Assembly (NCBI GenBank): GCA_024641655.1
Contig: JAHECR010000001.1
Span: forward strand, 141,738 to 205,737
DNA length: 64,000 bases
Direction: 5' to 3'
Source of the DNA: Acidimicrobiaceae bacterium
Lineage (GTDB): Bacteria; Actinomycetota; Acidimicrobiia; Acidimicrobiales; UBA8592
Below are positions 1-8,151 of this stretch, in pieces (the stretch's first letter is position 1; each line of letters opens with the position of its first letter). The translations under genes and the position numbers were made by a program. A model generated the notes under the pieces. The model did not search any database. It saw only the letters and a list, made by a program, of their open reading frames with translations, and was not told the DNA's origin.

Positions 1-925
1 CGGTGAGGCCGTAGATCTGGATGAACTCCCAGCCCAGCTCGGTCTCGATCCGCTCGATCGTCTTGGTGGGCGGCGGCGCTCCTGCCACGACCATGCGAAC
101 CCGATCCCGACCGGGAATCTCCCCGTCCCACGTTGCCGCAGCTTCCAGCACGGCGGCAGCGACCGCCGGGGCACCGCACATGAGCGTGACCCCGTGTTCG
201 TCGACCCGCCGCAGGATCTCGGCGCCGTCGACCTTGCGCAGCACCACGTTCTTCGCCCCCATCGCCATGACGGAATACAACATGCCCCACCCGTCGCAAT
301 GGAACATCGGGAGGGTGTGGAGGTAGACGTCCCGATCGTTCACCCCCGTGTGCCAGCCGAAGGTCGTGGCATTGATCCATCGGGCGCGGTGGGTCTGCTC
401 GACGCCTTTCGGCCGCGCCGTGGTACCCGACGTGTAGTTGATCGACGCGGTCGCGTCCTCGTCGGGGGTCCAAGGCGCGGGGGTGCCGTCGTGACCGAAC
501 CAGTCGGCATCGCTGTCGGGCCCGACCACCCACTTGTGTCGAACCGGCACGTCGCCGAGGGCGCCTGCGATCTCGGGATCGATGAGCAGGGCGTCCGCGC
601 CCGAGTGCTCCACGATGTAAGCGACCTCATCGCGGCTGAGCCTGAAGTTGATCGGCACGAAGACCCGCCCATTGCCGCTCACGCCGTAGAACATCGTCAG
701 CAGGCGCGCAGAGTTGTGGCTCACCATGGCCACCCGGGCGCCCATGGGGAGCCCGAGCCGGTCCATCGCGACCCCGATGCGCCGCTGGTAGCCACCAAGC
801 TCGCGGAAAGTCAGCTCCCCGAGGCTCGTTGCCGGTTGGTGGGGTTCGTCGACCACCGCCACCCGATCCGGGTACACCGCAACCCCGCGGGCCAGGAAAT
901 CGTTGACCGTCAATGGAACCTTCAC
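1..925 (-). CDS. Acyl-CoA synthetase (AMP-forming), C-terminal part outside window
   Basis: Adenylate-forming ligase that would activate a carboxylic acid to its acyl-CoA. 308 codons are visible and the gene runs off the left edge, so the C-terminal lid domain is missing. The P-loop YTSGTTARPKGV lies near residues 159-170, followed by the core motif HTLPMFHCDGW near residue 196, a linker of the VVAGAPPP type and FIQIYGLT, where the acyl-adenylate Thr sits. The start is GTG at 925 (MKVPLTVNDFL), 8 nt after AAGGGGGA. A CoA-transferase gene on the same strand lies 67 bp upstream, which suggests a shared acyl-CoA catabolic role. The motif spacing fits the long/medium-chain fatty-acyl-CoA synthetase group. 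The substrate cannot be told from the sequence. Confidence 0.9.
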   Translation of the reverse strand, partial: MKVPLTVNDFLARGVAVYPDRVAVVDEPHQPATSLGELTFRELGGYQRRIGVAMDRLGLPMGARVAMVSHNSARLLTMFYGVSGNGRVFVPINFRLSRDEVAYIVEHSGADALLIDPEIAGALGDVPVRHKWVVGPDSDADWFGHDGTPAPWTPDEDATASINYTSGTTARPKGVEQTHRARWINATTFGWHTGVNDRDVYLHTLPMFHCDGWGMLYSVMAMGAKNVVLRKVDGAEILRRVDEHGVTLMCGAPAVAAAVLEAAATWDGEIPGRDRVRMVVAGAPPPTKTIERIETELGWEFIQIYGLT

Positions 926-992
926 CGCGATCCCCCTTCGTCTGTCTGGCGTCCAGCGCCGGCGAATCTAGTCGGTGCCTAGCGACGAGCCG

Positions 993-2204
993 TCAAATCT
1001 CGCGTGCCCGGAGCACGCGACGGGCCTCGAGCGAGGCGATGCGTTCGGCGTCGTAACCGATCTCCCCGAGGATCTCATGGTTGTGCTGTCCGAGCGTCGG
1101 CGCCAGGAGTTCCATCGGTTCGGGATAGTCGGAGAACCGCAGCGGATCACCGGGAATGTGGACCTCGCCGAGCAACGGATCGGGTACCTTGCGGATCGCC
1201 CCCCGTGACTCGAAGTACGGATGACCGATCGCTTCGAACGGAGCGAGCACGAGCGCGTTGGGCACCCGGTTCGCGTCGAGCACCTCGATCACGTCCTGGT
1301 CGGTGGCGAAACCGGTCATCCACTCGTCGATCATGTCGTTGAGGACGTCACGGTTGGCGGCGCGCGCGTTGAGGTCGGCGAACCGTGGATCATCGACCAG
1401 CTCGGGCCGTCCCATTGCCTGGGCAAGGCGAGGCCACTGCCCGTCCATGGCCTGGATCGCGATCCAACCGTCGGGTCCCTTGTAGGAGCCGAGCGGCGTG
1501 TTGACCGTCGATCGGTGACCGTGGCGCTTCGGCTTCCATCGCAGCCCCGTCAGCGACGGCCCTTGGACGGCCATCTCGTGGGTATGGAACAAGCAGTCCA
1601 CCATGGCGATGTCGATGAACTGGCCCCGGCCGGTGCGCTCACGATGGAACAGGGCGTAGCCGATCGCCGTCGCGGCATGGACCCCGGCCATGACATCGGC
1701 GGTGGAGCTGCCGGTGGCCATCGGGGGCCCGTCGGGCGCGCCCGTCATGTACATCTGTCCGCTGACCGCCTGGGCGATGATGTCGAACGCCGGGCGATCC
1801 GACCAGGCACTGTCTCGCCCGAAGCCCGAGATCGCCGCCATCACCAAGCGCGGATTGCGTTCGCTGAGCTGAGGCCAGTCGAACCCGCGACGGGCCAGAA
1901 CGCCGGGCCCGTAGTTCTCCACGAACACATCGGCGCCGTCGATGAGCTCGTTGATGATGGCCTGCGCTTCGGGATCGTCGAAGTCGAGACAGAGGCTGCG
2001 CTTGCCGCGGTTCTGCTGCACGAAGTACCCGGACCTTTTGGTCTCCCGATGGAGGATCGCGTAGTTGCGGGAGGGGTCGCCGCCAGGGGGCTGCTCGATC
2101 TTGATGATCTCCGCCCCCATCTCCGCCATGAGGCGCGTGACCGTCGGCCCGGCGAGGTATTGCGTCATGTCGATGACACGAATGCCTTCGAGAATGCGTT
2201 CCAT
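993..2204 (-). CDS. CaiB/BaiF family CoA-transferase
   Basis: Family III CoA-transferase, which moves CoA between acyl groups through an aspartyl-CoA intermediate. At 403 aa it has the normal length. The N-terminus (GIRVIDMTQYLAGPTVTRLMAEMGAEIIKIE) is typical of the family. The catalytic Asp is present at residue 141 in RPAFDIIAQAVSG, and the C-terminal half has the usual LAQAMGRPELVDDPRF segment. ATG at 2204 is preceded by GGGGGAGA. It lies on the same strand as the acyl-CoA synthetase at 1-925 and could be co-transcribed with it. The substrate is unknown. Bile-acid, carnitine and branched-chain acyl-CoA enzymes belong to the same family. Confidence 0.93.
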   Translation of the reverse strand: MERILEGIRVIDMTQYLAGPTVTRLMAEMGAEIIKIEQPPGGDPSRNYAILHRETKRSGYFVQQNRGKRSLCLDFDDPEAQAIINELIDGADVFVENYGPGVLARRGFDWPQLSERNPRLVMAAISGFGRDSAWSDRPAFDIIAQAVSGQMYMTGAPDGPPMATGSSTADVMAGVHAATAIGYALFHRERTGRGQFIDIAMVDCLFHTHEMAVQGPSLTGLRWKPKRHGHRSTVNTPLGSYKGPDGWIAIQAMDGQWPRLAQAMGRPELVDDPRFADLNARAANRDVLNDMIDEWMTGFATDQDVIEVLDANRVPNALVLAPFEAIGHPYFESRGAIRKVPDPLLGEVHIPGDPLRFSDYPEPMELLAPTLGQHNHEILGEIGYDAERIASLEARRVLRAREI

Positions 2205-2370
2205 GCGTCTCCCCCAACGTCTCGACGAAGTCCAGCCGACCTCGGATCACCAACGCCGAGGCCGAGCTGAATCCGCTCCTGCCCGGCGATCGTAACGGCG
2301 GCCCGCTCACACCACCCATCCCACTTGACTACGCTCACCCCTCGCACGAACGCGCCGAACTCCACGTCCG

Positions 2371-2402
2371 GTGCCTGGCACGTGCCTGGCACCTGCCAGG
2401 CA
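2371..2402. repeat. Palindromic repeat, GGTGCC-type variant
   Basis: Two tandem copies of GTGCCTGGCAC (2371-2381 and 2382-2392) are followed by the inverted half. This gives a perfect 9-bp inverted repeat, TGCCTGGCA / TGCCAGGCA, at 2383-2391 and 2394-2402. It lies between two divergent genes, just ahead of the amidohydrolase. Its skeleton GGTGYC-N-GRCACC is shared with the repeats at 32543 and 41210, with paired C/T and G/A changes. Confidence 0.6.
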
Positions 2403-2419
2403 TCAGGGAGAGGGTCGAG

Positions 2420-3355
2420 ATGACCGACGCAGACGCGGCGGCGCAGCCGACAGTCGACTCACACCATCACTTCTGGGCGCGGCCGGACCAGACCTTCCTG
2501 CCTGCCGATCTGCTCACCGCTGTCGCCGCCAGCAACGTCGTCGCCACGATCTATGTGGAATGCAGCGAGTGGTACCGGACCTCGGGACCCGAACACCTTC
2601 GGCCGGTGGGTGAGACGGAGTGGGTGGTCGACAACGCTCCCGACGTCGTGAAGGGCATGGTGGCCAACGCGGATCTCCGGCGCGGTGCGGTTGTGGCCGA
2701 GGTGCTCGAAGCCCACGCCGCGGCCGGCGGTGGTCTCGTCAAGGGCATCCGGCAGATGTCGCTGTATGACCCCGAACCCGGCTCCTGGCAGATGGAACCG
2801 TTCCCCGGGCCAGCGCTACTGGGTGACCCTGGGTTCCGGGAGGGCTATGCACAGCTGGGACGTGCCGGCTTTCATTTCGAGGCCTTGGTCTGGTTCCACC
2901 AGCTTCCCGAGGTCGTCGATTTGGCGACGGCCTTTCCCGACACCACCATCGTCGTCAACCACCTGGGTGGACCATCAGGCCTGCGGCACTGGCGCGATCG
3001 ACGCGACGAGATGGTCACGACATGGCGGGCGAACGTCGCCGCCGTCGCGGCGTGCCCCAACGTCGTCATGAAGGTCGGCGGGATAGGGATGGGCCTCTAC
3101 GGGGTCCGCTGGGACCGAGATCCACACCCGCCCTCTCCCGAGGTGGTCGCCGCTCGCTGGCAGGACGAAGTCCGGTACTGCGTGGACGTGTTCGGGCCGG
3201 GTCGCACCATGGCCGAGAGCAACTTCCCGGTGGATCTCCGCTGCATGCCCTACGACACGCTCTGGTCGGCTATGCGGCTCATGACCAGCCACCTCGACCC
3301 GACCGAGCGCGCCGCCTTCTTCCACGACACGGCAACGCGTGTCTACCGACTCTGA
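2420..3355 (+). CDS. Amidohydrolase family protein (metal-dependent TIM barrel)
   Basis: Member of the amidohydrolase-2 group (predicted TIM-barrel metal-dependent hydrolases, which includes L-fuconolactonase and 2-pyrone-4,6-dicarboxylate lactonase relatives). At 311 aa it is complete. It begins with the metal-binding cluster DSHHHFW (His15-17). It has VVNHLGGP near residues 175-182, a usual metal-ligand His region, and ESNFPVD near residue 270, where the catalytic Asp sits. ATG at 2420 follows GGGAGAGGG. It is divergent from the CoA-transferase and lies 73 bp before the CrtC-like gene at 3429. Lactone or ring hydrolysis in an aromatic or terpenoid pathway is possible, but the substrate is not determined. 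Confidence 0.85.
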   Translation: MTDADAAAQPTVDSHHHFWARPDQTFLPADLLTAVAASNVVATIYVECSEWYRTSGPEHLRPVGETEWVVDNAPDVVKGMVANADLRRGAVVAEVLEAHAAAGGGLVKGIRQMSLYDPEPGSWQMEPFPGPALLGDPGFREGYAQLGRAGFHFEALVWFHQLPEVVDLATAFPDTTIVVNHLGGPSGLRHWRDRRDEMVTTWRANVAAVAACPNVVMKVGGIGMGLYGVRWDRDPHPPSPEVVAARWQDEVRYCVDVFGPGRTMAESNFPVDLRCMPYDTLWSAMRLMTSHLDPTERAAFFHDTATRVYRL

Positions 3356-3428
3356 CCCGCGGCGCACCGCCTCACTCTCACTTCCCCATCGCGCTACCCA
3401 TCCCGTCGAACACGAAAGCGAGCCATCA

Positions 3429-4496
3429 ATGAGCGACGTCACCGAGGACACCCCGTTCTCTCCCGAAGACGACACCTACCACGTTCCCACCCTCGACGAT
3501 CCCTATTGGGTCGAGACCAACTGGTGGTGCTTCAACATCCCCGATCGCCACATCGGGTGTTGGCTCCATGCGGGCTATCACACCCATCGTGACGAGGTCA
3601 CGGTTCGCATCTTCGTCTGGGATCCGACAGGGGCAGATCCCGGCCGCCTGGCCTACTACAAGAACATGCCCAACCTCCCCATGCCCGCCAACGCCGACCT
3701 GCGCGACCTCACCTTGCCCGGCCCCGGGTACCGCGTGAAGATGCTCGAGCCGCTCATGGACTACCAGGTCACCTATGCCGACCCCGATGAGAAGTTCGCC
3801 GTCGAGCTCGAGCACATCAGCGTTCACCCGCCCCAGCGGTTCACGCCCGGGGAGGCCCCGGCGATGCACAACCCGCACCTCGACCAGCTCGGTCACATCA
3901 CCGGCGAGCTGACACTGCACGGCGAGAAGATCGCCATCGACTGCTACTCCGTTCGCGACCGCACCTGGGGCCCCCGCGGTGGCCACCACAGCCAGGCGGC
4001 CCCGCCAAAGGATCCGAAGAAGCTCGGCAACCGGGTCCTGCACCCCGGCGGCCCCAAGTGGCGCGAGATCGAGCGCGAGCGGGGCCACGGCCGCATCCAG
4101 TACATCTTCGGGCACGCCGAGGACGGCCAGACCGGTTTCCTGAGCTTCGTGCGTCCGTCCGAGGGCAGCGCTGACGGCTGGTCGCCCATGAACATGGGCT
4201 GGCTGCTCAAAGACGGCTTGTTCCAGCGCCTCGACCGCAACCAGTCGGTGATGCGCAACTACCGCGACCCGCTCACCGGTTGGAGCCAGCACATGGAGGT
4301 GCGCTGCGTCGACCGCACCGGCCGCACGATGGAGGCCGAAGGCTGGGCGGTCAGCCACATGTGCGAGAACGGCACCGGCTCCAACGCCTTGATGCGGTGG
4401 GAGGCAGAGGGCAACGTTCTGTGGGGCGAGGACCAGGACGGCTGGCGACTCCCCCACTTCCGACGCATGCGCAACGCCCTGCGCGACCGCAGCTGA
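3429..4496 (+). CDS. Conserved hypothetical, lipocalin/CrtC-like beta-rich protein
   Basis: 355-aa protein with no signal peptide, rich in Trp, His and aromatic residues. It resembles the actinobacterial proteins built from two beta-barrel halves (DUF7064/DUF7065 type, remotely like hydroxyneurosporene synthase CrtC). This assignment comes from the look of the sequence and is tentative. Visible marks are NWWCFNIPDRHIGCWLHAGYH at the N-terminus, the central YSVRDRTWGPRGGHH near residue 180, and IQYIFGHAEDGQTGFLSFVRP. ATG at 3429 was chosen over an upstream in-frame start because the region before it overlaps the previous stop and is low in coding character. A weak GAAAGCGAG lies before it. Such genes often sit among acyl-CoA and steroid degradation genes, as here. 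Confidence 0.7.
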   Translation: MSDVTEDTPFSPEDDTYHVPTLDDPYWVETNWWCFNIPDRHIGCWLHAGYHTHRDEVTVRIFVWDPTGADPGRLAYYKNMPNLPMPANADLRDLTLPGPGYRVKMLEPLMDYQVTYADPDEKFAVELEHISVHPPQRFTPGEAPAMHNPHLDQLGHITGELTLHGEKIAIDCYSVRDRTWGPRGGHHSQAAPPKDPKKLGNRVLHPGGPKWREIERERGHGRIQYIFGHAEDGQTGFLSFVRPSEGSADGWSPMNMGWLLKDGLFQRLDRNQSVMRNYRDPLTGWSQHMEVRCVDRTGRTMEAEGWAVSHMCENGTGSNALMRWEAEGNVLWGEDQDGWRLPHFRRMRNALRDRS

Positions 4497-4524
4497 CCCG
4501 TTTCGACGGCCGCCGAGAGCGCCG

Positions 4525-5142
4525 TCAACCCCACGCGTCGAGGATCGCTTCGGTCGTGGTGACCGTTGCCAGCATCTTGATCGTGTGGTCGATCATGACC
4601 TCGGTGTAGTCGTCGGGCGTGCCGGCGATCGCATCGCGTGCGACCACGACCTCGTAGCTCCGGTTCGCGAGGTCCATCACGGTGTTGGGGATGCCCACGT
4701 TGGCGGAGATCCCGACGACGATCACATTGCGCACACCCAGGGTGCGCAGTACCGGGTCGACGCCGCCGTCGTAGATTGCACCCATCCCGTGCAGGCGCGT
4801 GAACACCAGGTCACGGGCGTCGGGGCCCAGCTCGGCAACGACCTCGGTTCCTTCCTGTGGGCGAGGATCGGGCGCGGGTGGCTCGGAGGGGAGCACGCCG
4901 CGACGCTTGTACAGGGCGAGGTTCGTGTTCCGGCCGCGAGAATCCCGACGGAATACCTTGAGGCAGTGTGCGACCGGGACCCCCACCTCTCGGGCACGCG
5001 CCATCAGCCTCGCAACATTCGGAAGCATGAGACGGGCGGACTCTGCGAGCGGGCCGCTCGCGAGATCGCCCACCATGTTGCGCTGCAGTTCGACACTTAC
5101 GATCGCGGTGCAGGACGGGTCGACGACAGCGGTGATGTCCAT
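4525..5142 (-). CDS. Isochorismatase-fold protein lacking the catalytic Cys
   Basis: 205-aa protein of the cysteine-hydrolase (isochorismatase-like) fold. The sheet and the hallmark cis-peptide region are recognisable (VIVVGISANVGIPNTVMDLANRSYEVVVARDA). However, the position that is Cys in active members (NVC) is Gly here (NVG), and the first triad residue, normally Asp in the DMQ motif, is Glu (VSVELQRNM). Classical amidase or hydrolase chemistry is therefore unlikely. The start is placed at 5142 because AAAGGGAG lies 7 nt upstream of it; the ATG at 5148 would leave only 1 nt. It converges with the CrtC-like gene and is divergent from the SDR at 5307. Confidence 0.85.
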   Translation of the reverse strand: MDITAVVDPSCTAIVSVELQRNMVGDLASGPLAESARLMLPNVARLMARAREVGVPVAHCLKVFRRDSRGRNTNLALYKRRGVLPSEPPAPDPRPQEGTEVVAELGPDARDLVFTRLHGMGAIYDGGVDPVLRTLGVRNVIVVGISANVGIPNTVMDLANRSYEVVVARDAIAGTPDDYTEVMIDHTIKMLATVTTTEAILDAWG

Positions 5143-5243
5143 GGGCATGCTCCCTTTCTAGCCGGGTTTCCCCCTGACGCGAAGCGGGGTCGGCGGCCTC
5201 GCGCTACGGTGCCGCGGAGTTTCTGCAGCTGCCCGCACCGCGC

Positions 5244-5295
5244 CCCGCCCAACAACCCCGCCCAACAACCCCGCCCAACAACCCCGCCCAACAAC
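5244..5295 (+). repeat. Four perfect 13-bp tandem repeats in the SDR leader
   Basis: CCCGCCCAACAAC is repeated four times without error (5244-5256, 5257-5269, 5270-5282, 5283-5295). The last copy abuts the ribosome-binding site GGAG at 5296 of the SDR gene at 5307. The array lies in the divergent intergenic region and contains no stable hairpin. Confidence 0.9.
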
Positions 5296-5306
5296 GGAGT
5301 ATTGAG

Positions 5307-6158
5307 ATGCCAGAACCCCGAGTCGTCGTCATCACCGGAGCATCGGCGGGCATCGGGCTCGAGGCCGCCGTCCGTTTCGCCCACCACGGCGACACGGTCG
5401 TCGCGACGATGCGTGACGTCGGCCGGGCCGACGCGTTGCGCGCCGCGGCCGGGGAGGCGGGCGTGGTCCTCGAGATTGCGCCCTTCGACGTCGCTGACGC
5501 CGCGCAATGCGACGACTTGTTCGCGAACGTGTTCGACCAACACGGCCGGGTCGACGTGCTCGTGTGCAACGCGGGCGTCGGAATGGGGGGCACGCTCGAG
5601 GAGCTGAGCCTCGACGACATCGAGCGGACCATGGAGGTCAACTTCTACGGCGTCGTGCGCCCCACCAAAGCCGTGCTCCCGTCGATGCGTGAGCGCGGCT
5701 CGGGCCACCTCATCGCGGTGAGCAGCGTCGGGGGCGCCGTCGGCCAGCCCTTCACCGATGCCTACTGCGCGTCGAAGCACGCCGTCGAAGGGCTCTACGA
5801 GTCGCTGCACCCGGTCGCCGCGCGCTTCGGGGTGCATGTGTCGATCGTGCAGCCTGGCCCCGTCGGTACCGAGTTCGGCGCCAAGACCACCAACGGCGTC
5901 GACGACGAGGGTGCCGGACTACCGGTCTACGCCGATCTGCGCGCCCGCCAACGCGCGTTCATGGCGCCCGGCCGGGGCAAGGAACAGTCGCCCGGCGATG
6001 CCGCCCAGGTCATCGTCGACGTTGCCAACGCCGAGGCACCGACCCTGCGGTACCAGACCTCGCGTTTCACCACCCGCCTGGTGGGAATGAAGCTGGCCGA
6101 CCTCGACGGCACCGCCGTTCCGGCGTGGACGTCGAGCTGGTTCGACACCGAGGCCTGA
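5307..6158 (+). CDS. SDR family oxidoreductase
   Basis: Classical short-chain dehydrogenase/reductase, 283 aa, an NAD(P)-dependent alcohol/ketone enzyme of the cytoplasm. It carries the cofactor motif TGASAGIG near residues 9-16, CNAGVG near 87, catalytic Ser in AVSSVGG near 138, and the YxxxK pair in DAYCASKHAVEG near 151-155. PGPVGTEFG follows the active site. ATG at 5307 has GGAG 7 nt upstream, directly after a 4 x 13 bp repeat. The substrate is unknown. The neighbours suggest a lipid or steroid hydroxyl group. The C-terminal 60 residues resemble those of other cis-retinol/3-oxoacyl reductase-like SDRs. Confidence 0.93.
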   Translation: MPEPRVVVITGASAGIGLEAAVRFAHHGDTVVATMRDVGRADALRAAAGEAGVVLEIAPFDVADAAQCDDLFANVFDQHGRVDVLVCNAGVGMGGTLEELSLDDIERTMEVNFYGVVRPTKAVLPSMRERGSGHLIAVSSVGGAVGQPFTDAYCASKHAVEGLYESLHPVAARFGVHVSIVQPGPVGTEFGAKTTNGVDDEGAGLPVYADLRARQRAFMAPGRGKEQSPGDAAQVIVDVANAEAPTLRYQTSRFTTRLVGMKLADLDGTAVPAWTSSWFDTEA

Positions 6159-6208
6159 CCGACCACCCGACCGTTCGGCGTTCACCCCCATCCGTGCGAG
6201 GACATTTC

Positions 6209-6847
6209 ATGGAATTCGACACCGCCCAGACCGACCGTCTGCTCTCAACCACCCGCGCGGTACGCCGCAGACTCGACCTCGACCGTCCGGTCGAACGCGA
6301 GGTCGTCGAGGAGTGCCTCCGCCTGGCGATCCAGGCACCCACAGGGGGCAACGGCCAGCGCTGGCGCTGGCTGGTCATCACCGATGACGACACACGCCTG
6401 GCCCTGGCCGAGCTGTACCGAGACGGAGCCTTCATGCTCGACAAGGGGCTCGAGCGGGCCGAGGCGACCGGCGACGCACAGAGCGCCCGGGTGTACGCCG
6501 GTGCCGTCGAGTTCGCCAAGGTGCTCCACAAGGTGCCCGTGATGGTCATCCCGTGCGCCGAGGGTCGCGTCGACGGAGCCGACGGAGCGACCGCCGCGAG
6601 CTACTTCGGATCGATCCTTCCTGCAGCCTGGAGTTTCATGCTTGCAGCACGTTCGCGCGGCCTCGGCACCGTGTGGACCACCTTGCACCTGCGCAAGGAG
6701 AAAGAGGCCGCCGAGCTACTCGGCATCCCCGAGACGTTCACGCAGGCCGCGCTGATCCCCGTCGCCTACACCAAGGGCACGGACTTCAAGCCGGCCGCAC
6801 GACGCCCGGCAGCGGAAGTCACCTACTGGAACCGCTGGGGCGACTGA
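6209..6847 (+). CDS. Nitroreductase family protein
   Basis: FMN-dependent oxidoreductase of the nitroreductase fold, 212 aa. The N-terminus has the FMN-phosphate Arg region TTRAVRRRLDLDRPV, then LAIQAPTGGNGQRWRWLVI near residues 36-53, a typical flavin-binding stretch. The C-terminal part has LPAAWSFMLAARSRGLGTVWTT, the segment that closes over the flavin in the dimer. ATG at 6209 follows GCGAGGAC. Two-electron reduction of a nitro group, enone or quinone is the family reaction. The natural substrate here is unknown. It lies between the SDR and the MaoC pair on the same strand. Confidence 0.92.
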   Translation: MEFDTAQTDRLLSTTRAVRRRLDLDRPVEREVVEECLRLAIQAPTGGNGQRWRWLVITDDDTRLALAELYRDGAFMLDKGLERAEATGDAQSARVYAGAVEFAKVLHKVPVMVIPCAEGRVDGADGATAASYFGSILPAAWSFMLAARSRGLGTVWTTLHLRKEKEAAELLGIPETFTQAALIPVAYTKGTDFKPAARRPAAEVTYWNRWGD

Positions 6848-6911
6848 ACGCGATCGGTTCACCTGCACGGACCTCGCGTCACGTGCGCACGAGCCTCCTC
6901 GATCTGCTTGT

Positions 6912-7433
6912 ATGCAGTTCATGACAGCTGAACGATTCCCCATCGAGGCCGGACACATCATGATGTTCGCCCGCGCCATCGGTGACCTGAACCCGATCTA
7001 CTACGACCCCGACACCGCGGTCGCGCCCCCGACCTTCGTGCAGGCGAGCGCCCAGTTCGACCCCGACTACTTCCTGCGACCGCGCCCTGACCGGCCGTGG
7101 ATGGGCTCGGCAACCGAACCTTCCCAGGCCCTTGCCGCCGCACGCAAGGCAGCCGAGGAGGCCGAAGCCCGCGGCGAGAAGGTCGAGCGCACCGGCGGCG
7201 GCGGGGGCGGGCTCCACGCAGAGCAGCACTACGAGTACCACCGCCCGCTTCGCCCTGGGGACGTGCTCAGCGCGTCGGGCCGACCCGGCGCGACCTGGGA
7301 GAAGGAGGGCCGACGCGGCGGCAAGCTCGTCTTCAGCGAGAACATCATCGACTACCGCGATCAGAACGGCGAGCTGGTGGTCACCGCCCGAAGCGTCGGC
7401 GTCCGCACCGAACGAGTCCCGGAGACCAACTGA
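6912..7433 (+). CDS. MaoC-like / FAS1-type dehydratase, subunit 1 (HadA-like)
   Basis: 173-aa hot-dog protein of the MaoC N-terminal dehydratase group. These pair with a second MaoC protein to form a heteromeric (R)-specific enoyl-CoA or enoyl-ACP hydratase. The fold is visible as FPIEAGHIMMFARAIGDLNPIYYD at the N-terminus and YEYHRPLRPGDVLSASGRP in the second half. The two parts are joined by a charged Ala/Glu-rich linker and a run of Gly residues near position 96. It lacks the D-x4-H active-site motif, which the next gene supplies. Its stop overlaps the ATG of that gene (TGATG). ATG at 6912 and a second Met at 6921 are both possible starts, and no clear ribosome-binding site is seen. Confidence 0.88.
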   Translation: MQFMTAERFPIEAGHIMMFARAIGDLNPIYYDPDTAVAPPTFVQASAQFDPDYFLRPRPDRPWMGSATEPSQALAAARKAAEEAEARGEKVERTGGGGGGLHAEQHYEYHRPLRPGDVLSASGRPGATWEKEGRRGGKLVFSENIIDYRDQNGELVVTARSVGVRTERVPETN

Positions 7434-7855
7434 TGACCCTCACCGCAGCCGACGTCAAGGTGGGAGACGTCCACGAGAAGGTCGTCGTCGAGGACCTGAC
7501 CGTCACCCAGATCCAGATGTACGCCGGGGCATCGGGCGACTACAACGCCGTGCACACCGACCACCGCTACGCAACGGAGGTCGCCGGGTACAAGTCGATC
7601 TTCGCCCATGGCATGCTCACCATGGGTATGACCGGCAGCGCCGTCACCGACCTGTTCGGCGCCGACCAGCTGGTGTCGTTCGGAGGGCAGTTCCGCTCGC
7701 AGGTCTGGCCGGGCGCGACGCTCACCACGACGCTCACCATCGACAACATCCGCGACGACGGCGGCGCCAAGGTCGCCGAGATGACCGTCGTCACCACCGA
7801 CGGCGAGGGTGCCGTGGTCTTCCAGGGATTGGCAGCAGCCAAGCTCCAACCCTGA
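7433..7855 (+). CDS. MaoC family hydratase, catalytic subunit
   Basis: 140-aa single hot-dog domain. The hydratase-2 motif is present as ASGDYNAVHTD near residues 33-43, with the catalytic Asp and His, followed by IFAHGMLTMGM. It would hydrate a 2-enoyl-CoA, or dehydrate the reverse substrate, as a heterodimer with the product of 6912-7433. Its start codon overlaps the upstream stop and GGAG lies 8 nt before it, so production of the two subunits is coupled. This arrangement is used by HadAB/HadBC and by the ChsH1-ChsH2 hydratases of steroid side-chain degradation. The DUF35 and thiolase genes just downstream on the other strand support the latter type of role. Confidence 0.93.
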   Translation: MTLTAADVKVGDVHEKVVVEDLTVTQIQMYAGASGDYNAVHTDHRYATEVAGYKSIFAHGMLTMGMTGSAVTDLFGADQLVSFGGQFRSQVWPGATLTTTLTIDNIRDDGGAKVAEMTVVTTDGEGAVVFQGLAAAKLQP

Positions 7856-7878
7856 CCCCACCCGACCTTTCGCGACGC

Positions 7879-8151
7879 TCAGCCGCGGTCGACCCGCGAC
7901 CCCCCTGAGGTCGAGGCGTCGACCTCGGCGTCGCCGAACACCACGATCCGTGAGGCACCCGACGCGTCGGCGCGCGCCGACGCGTCCACCGTGATGGAAA
8001 TGCTCGACGCGCCACTCGCCTCGAGCGCGGCCTGCGTCGCGGTGAGGCGCTCGACGAGATTGTCGTCGATCTCGACGACGACGGCGTCGGTTCCCGAAGG
8101 CGCCAGCAGGAGCACCAACCCGCCGGCGAGGAGAAACTGGAGCCTGTCCAT
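7879..8151 (-). CDS. Small exported protein with a DUF2807-like (GIN) rung
   Basis: 90-aa protein. Residues 1-22 (MDRLQFLLAGGLVLLLAPSG) form a signal-like hydrophobic segment with no lipobox Cys. The mature part ends in VDASARADASGASRI...VDASTSGGSRVDRG, which repeats the SGAS/SGGS pattern of the right-handed beta-helix DUF2807 (GIN) domain at about one turn. Those domains are normally 150-200 aa, so this is a very short relative or a remnant. ATG at 8151 is preceded by GGAAGG at the right spacing; an upstream ATG at 8181 has no such site. It lies between the converging MaoC and DUF35 genes. Function is unknown. Confidence 0.6.
   Translation of the reverse strand: MDRLQFLLAGGLVLLLAPSGTDAVVVEIDDNLVERLTATQAALEASGASSISITVDASARADASGASRIVVFGDAEVDASTSGGSRVDRG

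Noticed and set aside
5316-5400. Possible toxin-antitoxin or defence genes among the small ORFs
   Set aside because: Small frames near here and elsewhere are antisense or shifted copies of enzyme genes; none has a defence motif. No restriction, abortive-infection or phage gene was recognised in the window.
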